Origin: Echinometra lucunter
Taxonomy: Eukaryota; Echinodermata; Echinoidea; Camarodonta; Echinometridae
DNA length: 64,000 nucleotides
NCBI GenBank assembly: GCA_029962745.1
Contig: CM057157.1
Location: forward strand, 23,616,088 to 23,680,087
Reading direction: 5' to 3'
Shown here: one piece after another, positions 1-12,786 of the stretch
How the letters are laid out: each line of letters opens with the position of its first letter
Position numbering within the stretch: the first letter of the stretch is position 1
Translations under genes and position numbers: made by a program
Notes under the pieces: model-generated
Told to the model about the DNA's origin: nothing
Database searches by the model: none
What the model saw: only the letters and a program-made list of their open reading frames with translations

Positions 1-868
1 TGCGAAGGAATCCGTCGCCAGTGGGTAAAAATATCAACAGAAAGGACTTTGAAGTCAAGAAACATTATCATTATGTTCTTTGGCGTAAAATTTAATGAGT
101 GAAAACATGACTTTGTAAACAGGGTAAGATTGAGGGCTCCTGTTTACTACGGCTTCTATGCTGCAATCGAACTTATACTGACAAAACTAAGTTGAAAAAC
201 TATCGAAAGTACAAAAATACATCATACCTTCATCTGTCAGATATGGCCATTGTCTTACCTCATGTACCCATGTATCCATGCTTTATTTTATTGATCTAGA
301 ATAAAGTAAATGGAACAATATTAGGGCATACCTCATATCTTACATTCATTTTGTACACAGAGCCAATCGCGGTCAGCGCGCTTGCCCACCACAGCAATGG
401 CGTCGCCGATAGAGGGCCAAATACATAAACCTGAGGTGAAATTGGTCTATTTCGTGACTTGCAGGGTTGGCAGGACTGGTATGCAATAGGTGATCGAAAA
501 GGCTTTTGAAATTACTTTAGGTTAATGGTTGAAGTCTTTGCATTTGTGCTTGGTATATAAATTCTGTTTGTAGTTTGTAACTAAAACCCACAGTACCCTA
601 TCAGACTGTGATCCAATTTGAGTAGAATTGCCAAGAGGAGGACGCTTGTGCATCCAAACATAAAAATGTTAATGATCATGGTTCAGAAGTAGTCTGCATG
701 CACAGACCCTAATTGACACTTTCCTAAATTACATTTGGGTCTTGAGAGAAGCCTAGGCCACATGCCTAGTGGCCATTTCAATATGGCCTGGAGCAGCTAC
801 AGGACACGATCCCCTTTGACCTACTTTAGTCTCTTACTCAGACCTCTATAACATGTTATGACAGACCA

Positions 869-1028
869 GGGGAGCGTTTCATCAACATTTGTTGTCTGAC
901 AAGTTTTCAGATCTGACATCTTTCCTTGATTTTGATTGGCTGAGAAGCATCGTTACCATGGCAACTGTCGGATAAAACAGACTTTGTCGGATAAAACATC
1001 AGACAAGTCCTTTCATGAAACGCTCCCC
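869..1028. mobile_element. Hairpin MITE, family A copy 1
   Basis: The ends ggggagcgtttcatcaac and tttcatgaaacgctcccc are inverted repeats. The interior carries the words TTGATTTTGATTGGCTGAGA and cagacaagt/tgtctgacaag, which pair across the element. It shares the G-run end, the TTCAT step and the inner ATTGGCTGAGA word with the elements at 2788, 32652 and 33250. Confidence 0.7.
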
Positions 1029-1183
1029 AGGGCTTATGCCTGCAAACCAGTTCAGAAGTATCACATGAATAAAAAAAAAAAAAACAACTTTTGAATGTAA
1101 AAGTCTGCTTTTGGAAGAAAAAGCCAAATCAGCTGCAAATTGTGATGTCAGACCGCTTTTTCAATTGTCTATGCTTTGAAGCC

Positions 1184-1293
1184 GACTCAGCCTTCACTTT
1201 ATGGAGAGGGCTTACAGTGCACCATTTCTTTTTATATTGACTCAGCCTTCACTTTATGGAGAGGGCTTACAGTGCACCATTTCTTTTTTTATT
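1184..1293. repeat. 55-bp tandem duplication, two copies
   Basis: The unit starting gactcagccttcactttatg occurs at 1184-1238 and again at 1239-1293, nearly unchanged. Each copy ends in a T-rich stretch. It makes a short chance reading frame with a repeated peptide; no gene is implied. Confidence 0.9.
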
Positions 1294-1853
1294 TTAGCAT
1301 TCATTCATATTATTTGGAACCTCCATGGGAAGAGTATTCTTCTTCATATTTTTATTCTTAGTGCCATTACAATTGCATAAAAAAATTAAATCGCAGTCGA
1401 ATTCAATCGTGCATGAGAGGCTGTAAGGGCAGGCCCTGTATTGTTGATAGTGATAGTTAATAATGCTTGACGGGTCCATATTTACTATTTTCAAAATGTT
1501 AAAAATGGCAGAGCTGTTCTGTCAAATAAAAACAGTTAAAGTACATAAAGGCTCTGCTCTCATGGCATATGAAATGATACGGTTTTTATCTTTCAGAAAT
1601 AAGATGTTGATCTGCAGGATTCTAAATCCACTTATTTTCCTTATTTCTCCGGGTATACTGGATTATTTCTATGTATGTGTATGTGCTTCTGTAGAAACAC
1701 CATATTTTTCAAAGATTTTAGTAGCTACATGTACTTTTAGTGCTACGAGGTATTTATGTGTAAATAAGATTTTGATAAAAAAGGCTTTAGCATGCTCTTG
1801 AAATGAACTCTTCAATTCTTTTCAACTTATCTTTGACTTCTTTTCTGTTTCAG

Positions 1854-1916
1854 GTTTGTGAATTCCATGGTGGAAACGAAAGTAAACTCAGAGAATGCAT
1901 CGCAAAGTATAAGTAA
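1854..1916 (+). CDS. Thioredoxin-family protein, last coding exon only
   Basis: A long pyrimidine tract ending in tttcag precedes an open stretch of 20 codons and a TAA stop at 1914-1916. The peptide begins VCEFHGGNESKL and ends RECIAKYK. It resembles the last strand and helix of thioredoxins, where the usual pattern is V-x-E-F-x-G-A-N-x-x-K-L. The intron falls close to where the complete thioredoxin gene at 12787-22274 has its last intron, which supports the family call. No earlier exon was recognised in bases 1-1853, so the active-site exon must lie left of the window, and the exact family member cannot be named. The gene points toward the minus-strand thioredoxin gene. The exon itself is quite secure; the family call rests on 20 residues. 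Confidence 0.6.
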   Translation, partial: VCEFHGGNESKLRECIAKYK

Positions 1917-2787
1917 AATTCATCCAACACCCTAGGCTCATCTTTATAGAGGAGTTTTGAATATTTTGTGTTAGATATATAATTTGTGTTATAGATATTT
2001 TTCTAGTCTTCAGTTGTGGTGACAGCCTTACTGGTGACAATGGATGTTAGTAGAATAAGGGGACAGGTTTCGCATCAGTGAACTTGGATAGGTATGACTT
2101 CTTTACAGTCACTGTGGCTACGCTGCTTTCTTTAGGTCTGCATATCTGTGTATGTAGTAATGAATCATCCAGTTTTTCTCTGGAAAGCTTTTATTAGAAA
2201 ATAGTATAATAGCATAAAGGTATGTGTAATTAGTTTTTGTTGTTGAGAACTACAGATATATCACAAATTACAGTTACAAAATCCTCTGGGTTGTTGGATT
2301 GCAGGAATTTTGGTACATGATTTGAAGAGTTTCCTCACAAAATGTTTATCTCTGTTTGGGGCAATCCAAAAAATATAAATTTTTTAATGATGAATTTGTG
2401 CAAAGGCAAGAGGTCATGACATATACATTTGGTGTTTTTTTTTTCTGTCAGTGGAGCAAAATATTACAAGTAGTTTGATTTCTGTAAATTGGCTGAGTCG
2501 GAGCATTGTTCGTAAAATCCACAAGACTGGCTCGATCCTCTATCCCAGTGCACATCTGAATGGCACTGCATGTATTCATCGTTAAGGTCGCATGCATCAA
2601 TTGCGTTTATAGTGCCTTTTGCCACAGAACCCCCTTTCCCCACGACTTTTTCAGAAAACTGATTATATTCTAGATAATGTTCTCTTTCTTTAAGTTCACC
2701 TTTTGTTAAATTCTGTTTTAAAATTAGGTTTGACGTTAGTACGCTTGGTTTTGTCAGTAAGAGATCACATAGATATGAGTCAAATAG

Positions 2788-2935
2788 GGGCCCGATTCAT
2801 AAAACTTGTTATCAATAACAAGTTGCAATAACTGTTATAAGCTACTGAAATCCTTGCATCTGAGTGGCTGAGAGCAAATTTGTCATAGAAATGTGGCATT
2901 TGTTACTAATAACAAGTTTTATGAAACGGGGGCCC
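2788..2935. mobile_element. Hairpin MITE, family A copy 2
   Basis: The element begins gggcccgattcataaaactt and ends aagttttatgaaacgggggc plus cc. The arms are inverted repeats of about 30 bp. AATAG flanks both sides (2783-2787 and 2936-2940), a likely 5-bp target duplication. The inner word is gagtggctgagagcaaattt. It is probably in the 3' part of, or downstream from, the plus-strand gene. Confidence 0.75.
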
Positions 2936-5271
2936 AATAGACTGCATAACTATGGCAGAAGAAGCTTCAGAAGACTCAAAGACCAGGCTTGTTCACTCAT
3001 GCAGAACTTGTCTCTTTCAATATTGAAGGCATCCAACTCCCCCAGTAGTGGTTAACTCTGTACTGGCTTTGGATCAAACCTAGGACTGGCACATATTTTT
3101 AATTTGTATGGTACATATTCAGTGTATACTGTGTGTGCCAAGAGTCAACTATGGCAGCTGGCCGCTTGCGCCATCATAGTCGACAAAAGCAGCTAATGGG
3201 TTAATTCAATCAAGTCAGCAGCCTATTGTTGGCTTGGTATCAGTCTTGTGGAAATGACTTTAAAATTTTTCCTTATCTTTTTCTTTCTTTATTTTTTGCT
3301 CTTCAGTTGATGGTAATGCAGTACCAATTGTTTTTGGACCAATAATAGATATGCCTCAGACATGTTTGATCTGATTTTGTTAGAAATATATTTTTTAATT
3401 TAATGCTGTCTCCATTCTGTAACTGATAGGGGCACACTACAAATTCATCAGTGCACGAAAACTTAAGAAGAAACTGTAAATAAGATAAAGTTATCAAAAT
3501 CAGTCTTTTTAAAGATACCTCACAATTCAGCAAACAATCTTTGCAGTATCAATGATGAATAAGATTAACTGTCATTGGTGGGAATTTGGATTATGAATCA
3601 CAAAGTTGTCAGAATGGATATGTTATATATCAGTTAATACAATTTCTTTCTTTAAAAAAAAAAAGTTGCAGAAAAAACTGAGGGACCCAATTGTTAATAT
3701 TAATATAGATCATGTGACTATTTAATTCATTTTTATAGGAGTTTTTTTTCAAGCATACGTATGAGATAGTCACCATGCTGTTATTCTTCAGTTTTCTAAT
3801 TTCGTTTTTCATGATTGCAATCATAGTGTAATGTTCCTTGTGTTTTGAAATATTGTAAGATCAAATTTTGAAAAAGAATAATTATTTGTGTGATAACAGT
3901 TTAGTCTGAACAATATTGTTACATACTGTTATATTTATATGCCTTTTCTTGCACAGTTTTGTATCTTGTTAATGTTTTCTTTTGGCATATGTGCAATCTA
4001 GAAGCATGACTTTGTAAAAGCTGCAGAAAAACTCTACTTTTTTTTAGTAGGAGAACCTTGAAATACATGTACCATTGATGTAGATATATGTATTTTTGCA
4101 AGCAACTTGCAGTTATAACTTGTATTGTATTTCACCAAAAGAGGGCAGTAGACCACTGCACCATAGTGATCCCAATGCACTCATGGATATGGATTACTTC
4201 ATTGCACCAGCAAAGAAGTTGGAAATTATATATGTAGGCCTACATGTTACTTTGAAACAATGAATAGACATGGCTTAGGGCTACTTTCAACAAAAAATTA
4301 TATGGGAACCAGTTGGTTCTTGCATTAAACCTGTGTGAATGAGAAAATTCAGAAGTTAACAGGTTAGAAGCAAGCCTTAAGGCTTAGCCCCTCACACTGA
4401 ACAGACAGTTCAAGTGTATTGGTTGCAATGTCCAAAAACTCTGAATATGATAAGTCATGACGAAAACCCGTCATTTAAAACTGAAACCCCGATTTGACTT
4501 TCGCAACTTCTAGACACCTGAGATTGCAGTAAGCCTAAACAAACAAAAGAACCAGCAGTGTAATCCCCTGCCGGAGAAGCGACCATGACGGTGATAGGGA
4601 GAGAGAGAGGAAGAGAGAAAGAGAAACATGCAGGGGCTCCAGATGCCCAGTGCTACAATATCGCAGCGTAATGGCCTGGGCCAGCTTATGGAGTTAAAAA
4701 TGTTCCTATAATCGCCAATTCTGGGTCATTTTACTTCGTTTGAAGTTTAATTTTGGTCTTCATCTATAAATTATGAGTGACTTTTGGACATGGCAATATC
4801 TTAAAACAAGTGTTGTTAGTTCTCATTTCCTTACAGGCAGTGCCATGGTAAGAGTTTGTTAACATTATTACATCAGATGATGAGGAGTGCAAGTGTAATC
4901 CCAAACCACCACCTCTCGTGCGAAGATGCAAGGCACTGATAAGACTTTATACAAGAAAAATGAAATGGGAGTCGGTATACCCCACCTGAAATACATAGGT
5001 TCCTGTGTTATAGTGGTGGGGTATATTTTAAACGAGAGATTCTTGTAATGTGATTGCATTTATGCTGGCAAAATATTTATTATTAGTCTCTTGATTCAGG
5101 TGGTTTTCCCCTTTTTCTTTGAATCTTTTAAATTTTTTTCTTTTTCTTAGAAAAAAAAGGGTTTCCCCTTATTCTGCTGAAAGGAAGGAAATGTGTTATG
5201 TAAGAGTAGTACCTATAATGTCTTGGATTTTAAATTCATAATTGAACTGTACTGTAAGGACTATTCTTCCT

Positions 5272-5274
5272 TTA

Positions 5275-5307
<33 letters not shown>

Positions 5308-5308
5308 T
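5272..5308. repeat. (GA)n microsatellite
   Basis: An uninterrupted run of GA dinucleotides after a short AG-rich lead. Confidence 0.9.
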
Positions 5309-5736
5309 TCACTCTTGTCAGTCTGTGAAACAATGCCCAACTGACATTTAATACACAAAATTGTCCAAATGAAAATTAATACACAAAAATGCTCCATTAA
5401 ATAGCATGTTTTCTTTGTGGAAGATGCAATTTTTGTGGAAGTGCAATTTTTAATGCTGTGATATTTTATTCCTCAGTCTTCATTATTTGGTTGATCAGGG
5501 CATGTTAGGGCAAGTTGCTTTGAAGAACACCCCTCTCTTTTCTTTGCCTACTTCTCCTGTTTGTGCTCTTTTTCTTGCCTTGAAGCTGTTTGAGGGGCCA
5601 AAGTAGGGCTTTATTGAGAAAAGTGCAATATTCTTGTACCCTAAAATATATCTTTAATACTGAGGTTTGTTGATGGTGATATGTTTCTCAATGAAATAGT
5701 ACATATATCCATTCAACAGAGAACAAAGGAGAGATA

Positions 5737-5762
5737 CCCCCCCCCCCCCCCGCCCCCGCCCC
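5737..5762. repeat. C-rich homopolymer tract
   Basis: A run of C broken by single G bases. Similar long C or G runs recur at about 12139, 18210, 23393, 25898, 26199, 31984 and 39125. They are likely trouble spots for base calling. Confidence 0.85.
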
Positions 5763-6354
5763 CTCGTATTCCTCTCATACTCCTTCTCTCCTTTTTCTCT
5801 TACTGTTTCAAAAATTAAAAATTTGCAAATTTGTGTATTTTTTATATCATTTGTCAAAAGTTGGTATTGTACTGTGAAGCACTGAAAATACCACCCCCTT
5901 CACCCCACCCCCATTACCCTAGTAAAAAAAAAAAAATACCATGGAACCCATGGTAATGTGGTGGTATACTGTCATGTTGGCATTGAATTGTAGTTACCAT
6001 GGTTACCATTTTTTAAAAAGCCAGGGTAATCCCTTTGAAATCTCACGTACTATTTCTATCAGAGATTAATTGGTTCTACTATGAAGCAGTGAGTTATTTG
6101 CTACCAGATACTAGACATGCAACCTTTGATATTGAAAAGCAAAATGAGGTGGAGTTGATAATAATTGCGCATTGGTAAATTCAGTGCAAACAAATTGATG
6201 CACATCCTGTCATAATTTTGTTTGCCAATAGGGATCGCTGAAAGGAGCATTAATTGCTGATGTGGATCTTGTCAGTGCACACTCATTCATTATCTGCTAG
6301 CACTAGCTTGCCTGTAGATGATGGTGATGATTATAGCATGATTGGAAGTTGCAT

Positions 6355-6428
6355 TTAACCCTTTTTTCTACTGGAACCAGATGGCCACTATGTTGGAATT
6401 AAAAAAAATTCAGTAGTCAACAGGTTAA
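6355..6428. mobile_element. Short TTAA hairpin element, family B
   Basis: It begins TTAACCC and ends AGTAGTCAACAGGTTAA. The two ends are imperfect inverted repeats, about 74 bp in total. The same pattern is seen at 8929, 18470, 28195, 33856 and 39857. Confidence 0.55.
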
Positions 6429-7159
6429 ATTGTAGAAAGCTGAGTAACTTATTTATTTCCATGCTCCAGTGGGTAATGAGATAGTGTATTTGCATGGTTA
6501 ATTATGGATATACATGCACATACATGTAGGTGAAAGGAACTGGTTACCCTTTTTCATATGGTCCTGGAAGTTTTTGAAATGTTCATTAATTCTTTTAAAG
6601 AGGATGAAATATGGAAAATAACCCCATGTTTCAGGAAAGGAAATTTTAATTTCAGTTTTTAATAAAGAAAGGTGGGAATTCTATTCATACCGTGTTAAAG
6701 AAGATTCAAATTTATAGATATAACCAGACAGCTATTTTTCATGATATCAATAACATTGTAGCCAGTCTATTATCTTGCTCTCCAAGTTTTCATGTAATTT
6801 CAAAACTACTGTGTAAAAAAAATGTGGTAGTAATTGCCTACCCTAAATTTTTCAGTACTTATTGTTTCCTGATTCTTGCCATTTTCAACTTTTACAAGGA
6901 CAGGATTTTTTCCTTGCCAGGGCTGGATAGATAACTTCTTTTTCTGGAAATTTAGAGAATATTTTCCCTTTAGAGTTCAGGCAAACTTACTGTGAGCTTG
7001 CAGTACAAAATGATACCTGGCAGAGGATTTGGGAGGAAAATACCTTTTTTGGCCCCAACTGCATGTATGCACAAGATGACCTGTAATTGGCACATGTTTC
7101 ATTTGTTTGGGGAAACATGATTTTTCTCCAGCAGTGAAGATTCTGATTCGATTCTGATA

Positions 7160-7680
7160 AAAACTTGGCGAAATCGGAGGATTTTCTCGGCACAGCGTCC
7201 GGGCAGTGACCGAATGATTACCCACCAATTCCTGCACGATCTCCCACCTGCATCCGGCCGATTTTTAAGAAATTGCCAGGCGGCCGGCCGGTCGATCATG
7301 CCGGTGATCAGCGGGGAATCTGCTGGTGTCCCGTAGGTGCATCATATCGGCGGCGGCCCACCGCTGACCGACCCGATCTCCTAGCGATACACAGGCGGCA
7401 ACTGCTCGGCAGGCTTTACATCTAGCGTCTTCGATTTTTAACCTAAATCGCTCGATGGCAACCGCTCGCGATTAGGTTGGTCTCCGGGCAGCGACCGCTA
7501 GGGCACCGATCGTATTTTGGGGCGGCGAGTGAAAAGTCAGCAGGCGCCGCCGAAATTTTAACTCCGCACTAAAACTTTAGCGGCAACCGAGCGATGCCCA
7601 AAATAACAGCAGTGTCCGAGCGGCCGCTGCTAGGTACCCGGGCGAAATTGACTAAAAAATTGCCGCTGAGCAGGTTGATT
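7160..7680. repeat. GC-rich island with repeated GGCAACCGCTCG-like words
   Basis: About 520 bp of sharply higher GC than the AT-rich surroundings. Variants of a GGCAACCGCTCG word recur near 7201, 7393, 7457, 7487 and 7581, mixed with CGGCCGG blocks. No splice sites or coding pattern were recognised. It may be the inside of a DNA transposon or an inserted repeat of a different base composition. Confidence 0.45.
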
Positions 7681-8459
7681 TTGGGCTTTGTGACCATAGC
7701 TTAAGATAACTTATATAGTAGATACCCCTGTAGTGGTGCATGTTATGAAGGTGCTTTTGGCTTGAAGTGTAGGAGCTGGCATTGTTTGATTATGTAATAT
7801 AGCTTGCAAGTATTCTAATGCCCTGGGATTAAACGATCAATTATCTCGTCCCATGTTTAGTGTATATGCCTTTAAACCGGATTCTGCATTTCCTACTAAA
7901 AAAGATTTACCAAGAAGGAAATTGAAACCAGCTCCAGTATACAATTTCCTGTAGTTGCATTTTAAGCCCTTTTGTATTCTTTGTACTGTTTATTATGACA
8001 TACCAGTATATGTATATCCTGGTTCTATTTTTGCCCAGTCATTCTACTATAAGTACAGATCATGGGCTGTTTGTATAGAGTTGTTACAGAGGGTACACCC
8101 TATATAGAATGTGCAGCTTTTGCTGTGTCACCGTGTTCACATTGTAAACTGATGTGATAGGAGATAAAGATCAGTATTCTGATAAAAATGTATTTGCTTT
8201 TGAATGTCAGAAGAATTAAATGTACACATACTTGATGGTCTTTAAACAATTACATTTGTTCGCGTGTTTGTATCTTATATGAATTATTGCAGTTTAAAGG
8301 TACATTACATTTTTTGTCAAAGAACTTTAAATATTGTTATGAAGCTGCCAGATTGGAAGCTTGAGGATCAGAGAAACATAATTTAGTTTGAAACAGTTGC
8401 GTCTGCTATCAAATATTTTGTAATAACAAATCAGTCTGGACTTAGATGTACATATATAC

Positions 8460-8461
<2 letters not shown>

Positions 8462-8494
<33 letters not shown>

Positions 8495-8620
8495 CATCTG
8501 TCTGCCAAACTCTACATCAGTGCTTTGCAAGTAATTGAACCCTTGACCTTTTCATGATCAAGCCAGCAAGTGCTCAAACCATTCAGCTATGACCGGTACA
8601 AAACTGAACGGCTCTAGCTT
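8462..8620 (-). mobile_element. tRNA-derived SINE fragment with AT microsatellite tail
   Basis: Read on the minus strand, about 8597 down to 8530 looks like a decayed tRNA: an A-box-like TAGCTGAATGGTT, then a B-box-like GGGTTCAATTAC some 45 bases later. Downstream of it the sequence ends in an (AT)n run (8462-8492), a common SINE tail. No target duplication was identified. Confidence 0.5.
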
Positions 8621-8928
8621 GTATAGGTGGTGGTGAAGGAGAATAAGGCAGATGAAGACTGTTATTGCCCCTGTCTGCATTGTGAAGATCACTACAGTTA
8701 CAATGCTGAGATTTTGCCAATATGTGAACGTCTACCATCCTAGAATGAAGTGATGTGTAAACACCTTAATGGACAGACAGAAGTTTTACTGACATCATGT
8801 GTGAGATTTGCAAATAAAAGATGTTGCTTATGAAATGAAAACAAAAGTGGAATAAATATAATTATGATAAAATCAGTTGTCAAACTGTGTCTAATTGATC
8901 ATTGAAGATTTCATAAATACATGTATTC

Positions 8929-9007
8929 TTAACCTGTTGAGCACTAAGCACATAGTTATATGGAAAATGTGTGTTATACCAAAAGCTAATTGTATTCAAC
9001 TGGTTAA
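8929..9007. mobile_element. Short TTAA hairpin element, family B
   Basis: It begins TTAACCTGTTGAGCACTAA and ends TATTCAACTGGTTAA, an imperfect inverted repeat of 79 bp. Confidence 0.6.
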
Positions 9008-9898
9008 TAGGATTTTCTTTTAACTTAACAGCAATGCGTGCTCATATGATGCTGGGGTTGGCTTCCCATTGTTAGAGCTAAGAATTGTGTGTACCATGAT
9101 CAAATATGCTTATTAACGTGTAGACCATTTTGAAGCTTATAGTATTATGTTTCGAAGTTATGATCACGTACTATAATAGTGCATGCGGATGTAGGTGATA
9201 TATTTTGTGTCATTTTGAAGTATGTACAATCTGTTTGAACACAGTACCAATAGAATAATGATTTGCACTTGTATATGGAATAAAAGATTTATAGTGAATT
9301 ATATTTCAAAAACCAGTTTCTGTTATTTTAGTATAATTAGAGAGTTCAGTTTTATTAGAAAGCTTTGCGTTATTAGAGAGTTCAGTGTTGTTACAGAGTT
9401 TGGTATGAGTTCAGCATTACTAGAGATTATCTGGAAATGTGGAATTGTATGTCATGAATATTTTCATTACCACTTATTATTTTCTGTAGTATGCAGTTGA
9501 TGAGAATTATTGGCATGATCAAATTTGACAACACTGAAAATATGTGGATGCAAATACATATAAATGTGTGTGTATGTCTGTATGTATGATGCATATGTAC
9601 ATTTCTTGGTATGCATGGTGAGCAATGTGTTCGCAAAACAAAATAATATTTCAAAATATATACATGTATATATTTTTGTAACAAAAGACTGTCAGAGAAA
9701 CATTTCAAAAGGGTTTTGGATCAACACGGACTACTGGTATGGCAAACTGAAAAATATGAGGAAGTGTAATAATGCAGACCAACAGTCACAGACACAATGC
9801 ATGCATTTGCAGTATGCAAGAATACTGCAGACACCTTCGCTGTAGGCGTCCCAAATCCCTCTTCCCCAAACTGCATACCTGCCAACTGTTCCTATTAA

Positions 9899-10478
9899 AG
9901 GAGAATGCAACCCAGACATCAGTGTACTTCCAGTGAATGAAGAAGAACAAGAAGAGTAAACAGTGAAAATTTGAGCAAAATCAGACAATCTGTTCAAGAG
10001 TTATGAACTTTGAAAGTTTGAATAAATCCTTATTGTGGGGATCCTTGGGTTGGCAACTCCACCAGCATCTGTGATGTCATCGTGGACAACTCTCCATTCA
10101 TTTTGTACACAGAATTTCACATTTTCTTCATTTTTAAGAAAAATAGAAATTTGTTTGATCTATTGTTTGAGTATGACATGGCTACATCAATTCTGCAAGC
10201 ATTTTGGGAAGAATTATGTTGACTCTTGACTTGAAATTTCATAAAAATTAATTTTTTTGAAAATTCATGCACAAAATGAATGGAGAGATGTCCATGATGA
10301 CATCACAGATACTGGCAAAGTTGCCAACTCAAGGATCCTCATAATAGAGATTTACTGAAACTTTCAAAATTCATAACTCTTGAACAGATTGTCTGATTTT
10401 GCTAAAATTTTCAGTGTTTACTCTTCTTGGTCATCTCCATTCACTAAGAACACACTGATGCCTTGGTTGCATTCTCCT
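9899..10478. mobile_element. 580-bp inverted-repeat element flanked by TTAA
   Basis: The left arm starts AGGAGAATGCAACCCAGACA and the right arm ends GGTTGCATTCTCCT. Each is bounded by TTAA (9895-9898 and 10479-10482). The arms are roughly 220 bp each and match as reverse complements along most of their length, including caaaatcagacaatctgttc against its complement near 10385. TTAA target sites are typical of piggyBac and Kolobok-type transposons. There is no transposase frame, so it is non-autonomous. Confidence 0.8.
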
Positions 10479-10739
10479 TTAAATAGGAATATTCCTATTT
10501 GGGGGGAAATGAAATTGCCATTTTAACCTGTGTGTTCCGATCTCTTATTATTTAGGAAATTTAGGAATGTTCCTATTTTTGAAAATTTCTTAATAATTTG
10601 TTCCTGTTTTTTTTGGCTGTCAGGGTTGGCAGGTATGCAACTGCCTCTCCTTGTCTCTTTACTCTGTTCATATTACTTGATCCCTTCCCCATAATTACCC
10701 TTTTCTCTTTCTCTCTCCTCTCTTTTCATCTCTCTCTCT

Positions 10740-10806
10740 CTCCCTCCTCTCCATGCCCCAACCTATATCTCCCTCTCTCTCTCTCTCTCTCCCTCTTTCT
10801 CTCCCT
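10740..10806. repeat. (CT)n microsatellite region
   Basis: CT dinucleotide runs with interruptions. The serine/leucine-rich open frame across it is low complexity, not a gene. Confidence 0.9.
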
Positions 10807-11322
10807 TTCATGCATCACGGAAAATCATGGCTCTAACACTGTATAACAAACTAAATATCAAGAGGAAGATAACAACCAGAAAATGGCAGAGTATGTTAGA
10901 AATATTCTACTTTACTACATTCACAACAAAATCTGATAAGTCTGAATGAACATTACATGAATCGGAAATGGAATCAACAACAGCAAGAACGAAAACAGAT
11001 GAAAGAAAACTTGCCTGATGTATATTCATATTACAATGTATTCCTCTCCCTGGGTGGAAAATATGGCTGATAATATTAAACTGTCCAATTCAACCGGCCA
11101 ATTTCAATAAGTAATTTCAATAATTAAGCTGCTGTGTAGAAAAAATCAGTTAATTCTGATTCCTAAATGCATTATGTACAACTACATGATTGTACGACAC
11201 TATCAGGTTTACGAATCAGTTGCACGGATGCACAAGTCAATTAATCCTTTTTCTTACGTGTTACCAACAACAAAAGTATATACATCATATTGTAGCTGCA
11301 ATAAGTGCCATTTGGAATAAAA

Positions 11323-11726
11323 TTAACCCATAGAGGTACAGTGTCTCCTTTAGAATCTGCTGATCCAGAATGCTGGGCATTACACACTATACAGGAGCAG
11401 AAAGAGATAAATTCACTGAAAGTTTTGAGTCCATTCCCAGTGCAGTATGTTATTGCATTTTTGAATTAGAGCAATTTAAATGTAACGAATCATTAAACTC
11501 TTTAAATTGGCTATGCAGTGATATAATGCAGTGCAAATAATCACCGTTTTCGTGTTCAAATGGGCAGTTTCAGCTCAAATTTTGCAGTCATAATTCATTT
11601 TGGTTCATGTTATATCTATTTTTTTTTTCAAATTATGTAAGGGTGGAAAAAAATATCTGTTGCCAATTTGAGGATTTAAGATGATTAATTTAGACCTCTA
11701 AAAAGCTCTGTACTTCTATGGGTTAA
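11323..11726. mobile_element. TTAACCCAT hairpin element, family C (about 400 bp)
   Basis: The ends TTAACCCATAGAGGTACAG and CTGTACTTCTATGGGTTAA are inverted repeats bounded by TTAA. The interior (aatcaccgtttt, then gttgccaatttgaggattta) is shared in order with the elements at 20640, 46598 and 60080, and in reverse at 16545. No transposase is encoded. Confidence 0.75.
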
Positions 11727-12786
11727 ACAAATTCATTATAAAGTAATGCAGAACCTGCTTAGAGAAAACCAAAAGGTTATGGAATTAAATGATTGCAAAC
11801 ATAATGCTGATTGTGTTTTATAATATATTTCTTTTCTTTTGTTTCTGAAGGTCTATTAATGCTGCTAGCCTGCATTCCACTTCCACATGATATAAACATG
11901 AAAATGGGATACAATTTACATGTACATGTAAATTCAAACAATACATAATTCATAGAGATAATGTATGATAGAGAAAAGACCTTTAAAAGATAAGGAGTAT
12001 ATATGACTGCACTCACTGCAGTGCAATCAAGGACATATCAATATTATATGTACCAAACCCCCATGAGGTAATGACATATTTCAATTTCACCTGATTAATT
12101 ACAGCTGAGATCATATTCCATTGGTGTTGAAAACAGTGCCCCCCCCCCTCTCCTTACAGTGATCTTACATGTAGTTTTGTCTTCATCACGAGGCACAGGA
12201 AAAGACTTGTTAAATATGATTTTTAACCACTTGACAAAACAGAAAAGGCACTTTAAACATTTCCTTTTATTTGCAGAATCATTTTCATCTTGTGCACAGT
12301 GGGGAAAAAAAAAGTAAGAAGAACATAACAGTCAATGCAAGCAGGTGCAAGATATACCAAAATTCAATTTAAAAAATAGCATGAAAAGGAATTTACAAAT
12401 TGCAAGGATTGAAAAAAAAAAGCTACCAAAATTGTAACACAATATTATGGATTACACTACACACAGGTAATTCATAGTTTTTTCCTATTAACTGTAATTG
12501 ACAGATTGCAACATCTCCCTGTTTTATAATAGAAAAAAGAGAATGGAAAAAATGAATATTTCCATATATACCTATCAGTCCTGTAATGGCAACAGAACAG
12601 TTGTGCGCTGCCGCAGTGGCAGAAGGCGGGGCCTCGGTTGAATCTGCAGTGATCTATACATACGCATCGGTATAGAGGGGTTGGGCAGTTAATGAAAGCT
12701 ACAAGTACATTGTAGAATGGATGATGTACACAGGTAAGGGGAGTGATGATAGAACGTTGCAGTTAAGTCAATACGTTAGAACCCCA

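Larger units (their letters stand above)
1..1853 (+). other. Presumed intron of the plus-strand thioredoxin-family gene
   Basis: No exon was recognised here. The stretch holds a hairpin MITE (869-1028) and a 55-bp tandem duplication (1184-1293). A CG-rich patch at 361-425 reads open on both strands but matches nothing I know. Intron status is inferred from the acceptor at 1851-1853. Confidence 0.4.
1917..9898 (+). other. 3' UTR and/or intergenic DNA downstream of the plus-strand gene
   Basis: No further coding exon was recognised. AATAAA-like words occur near 8813 and 8854, so the transcript could be several kilobases long, but its end cannot be fixed. The stretch contains MITE copy 2 (2788), a GA repeat (about 5275-5308), a C-rich run (5738-5762), a short TTAA hairpin (6355), a GC-rich island (about 7160-7680), an AT repeat with a reverse SINE (8462-8620), and another TTAA hairpin (8929). 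Confidence 0.45.
10479..12786 (-). other. Intergenic DNA and probable 3' UTR of the minus-strand thioredoxin gene
   Basis: No coding exon was recognised. The part just below 12787 should be 3' UTR of the thioredoxin gene; its end is not clear. It holds the 11323-11726 TTAACCCAT element, the CT repeat and a C run at about 12139. Confidence 0.45.

Noticed and set aside
361..425. Minus-strand peptide resembling an SH3 segment (IGDAIAVVGKRADRDW)
   Set aside because: Too short, no convincing splice sites, and both strands are open because of high GC.
10598..10846. Serine/leucine-rich frame
   Set aside because: CT microsatellite.
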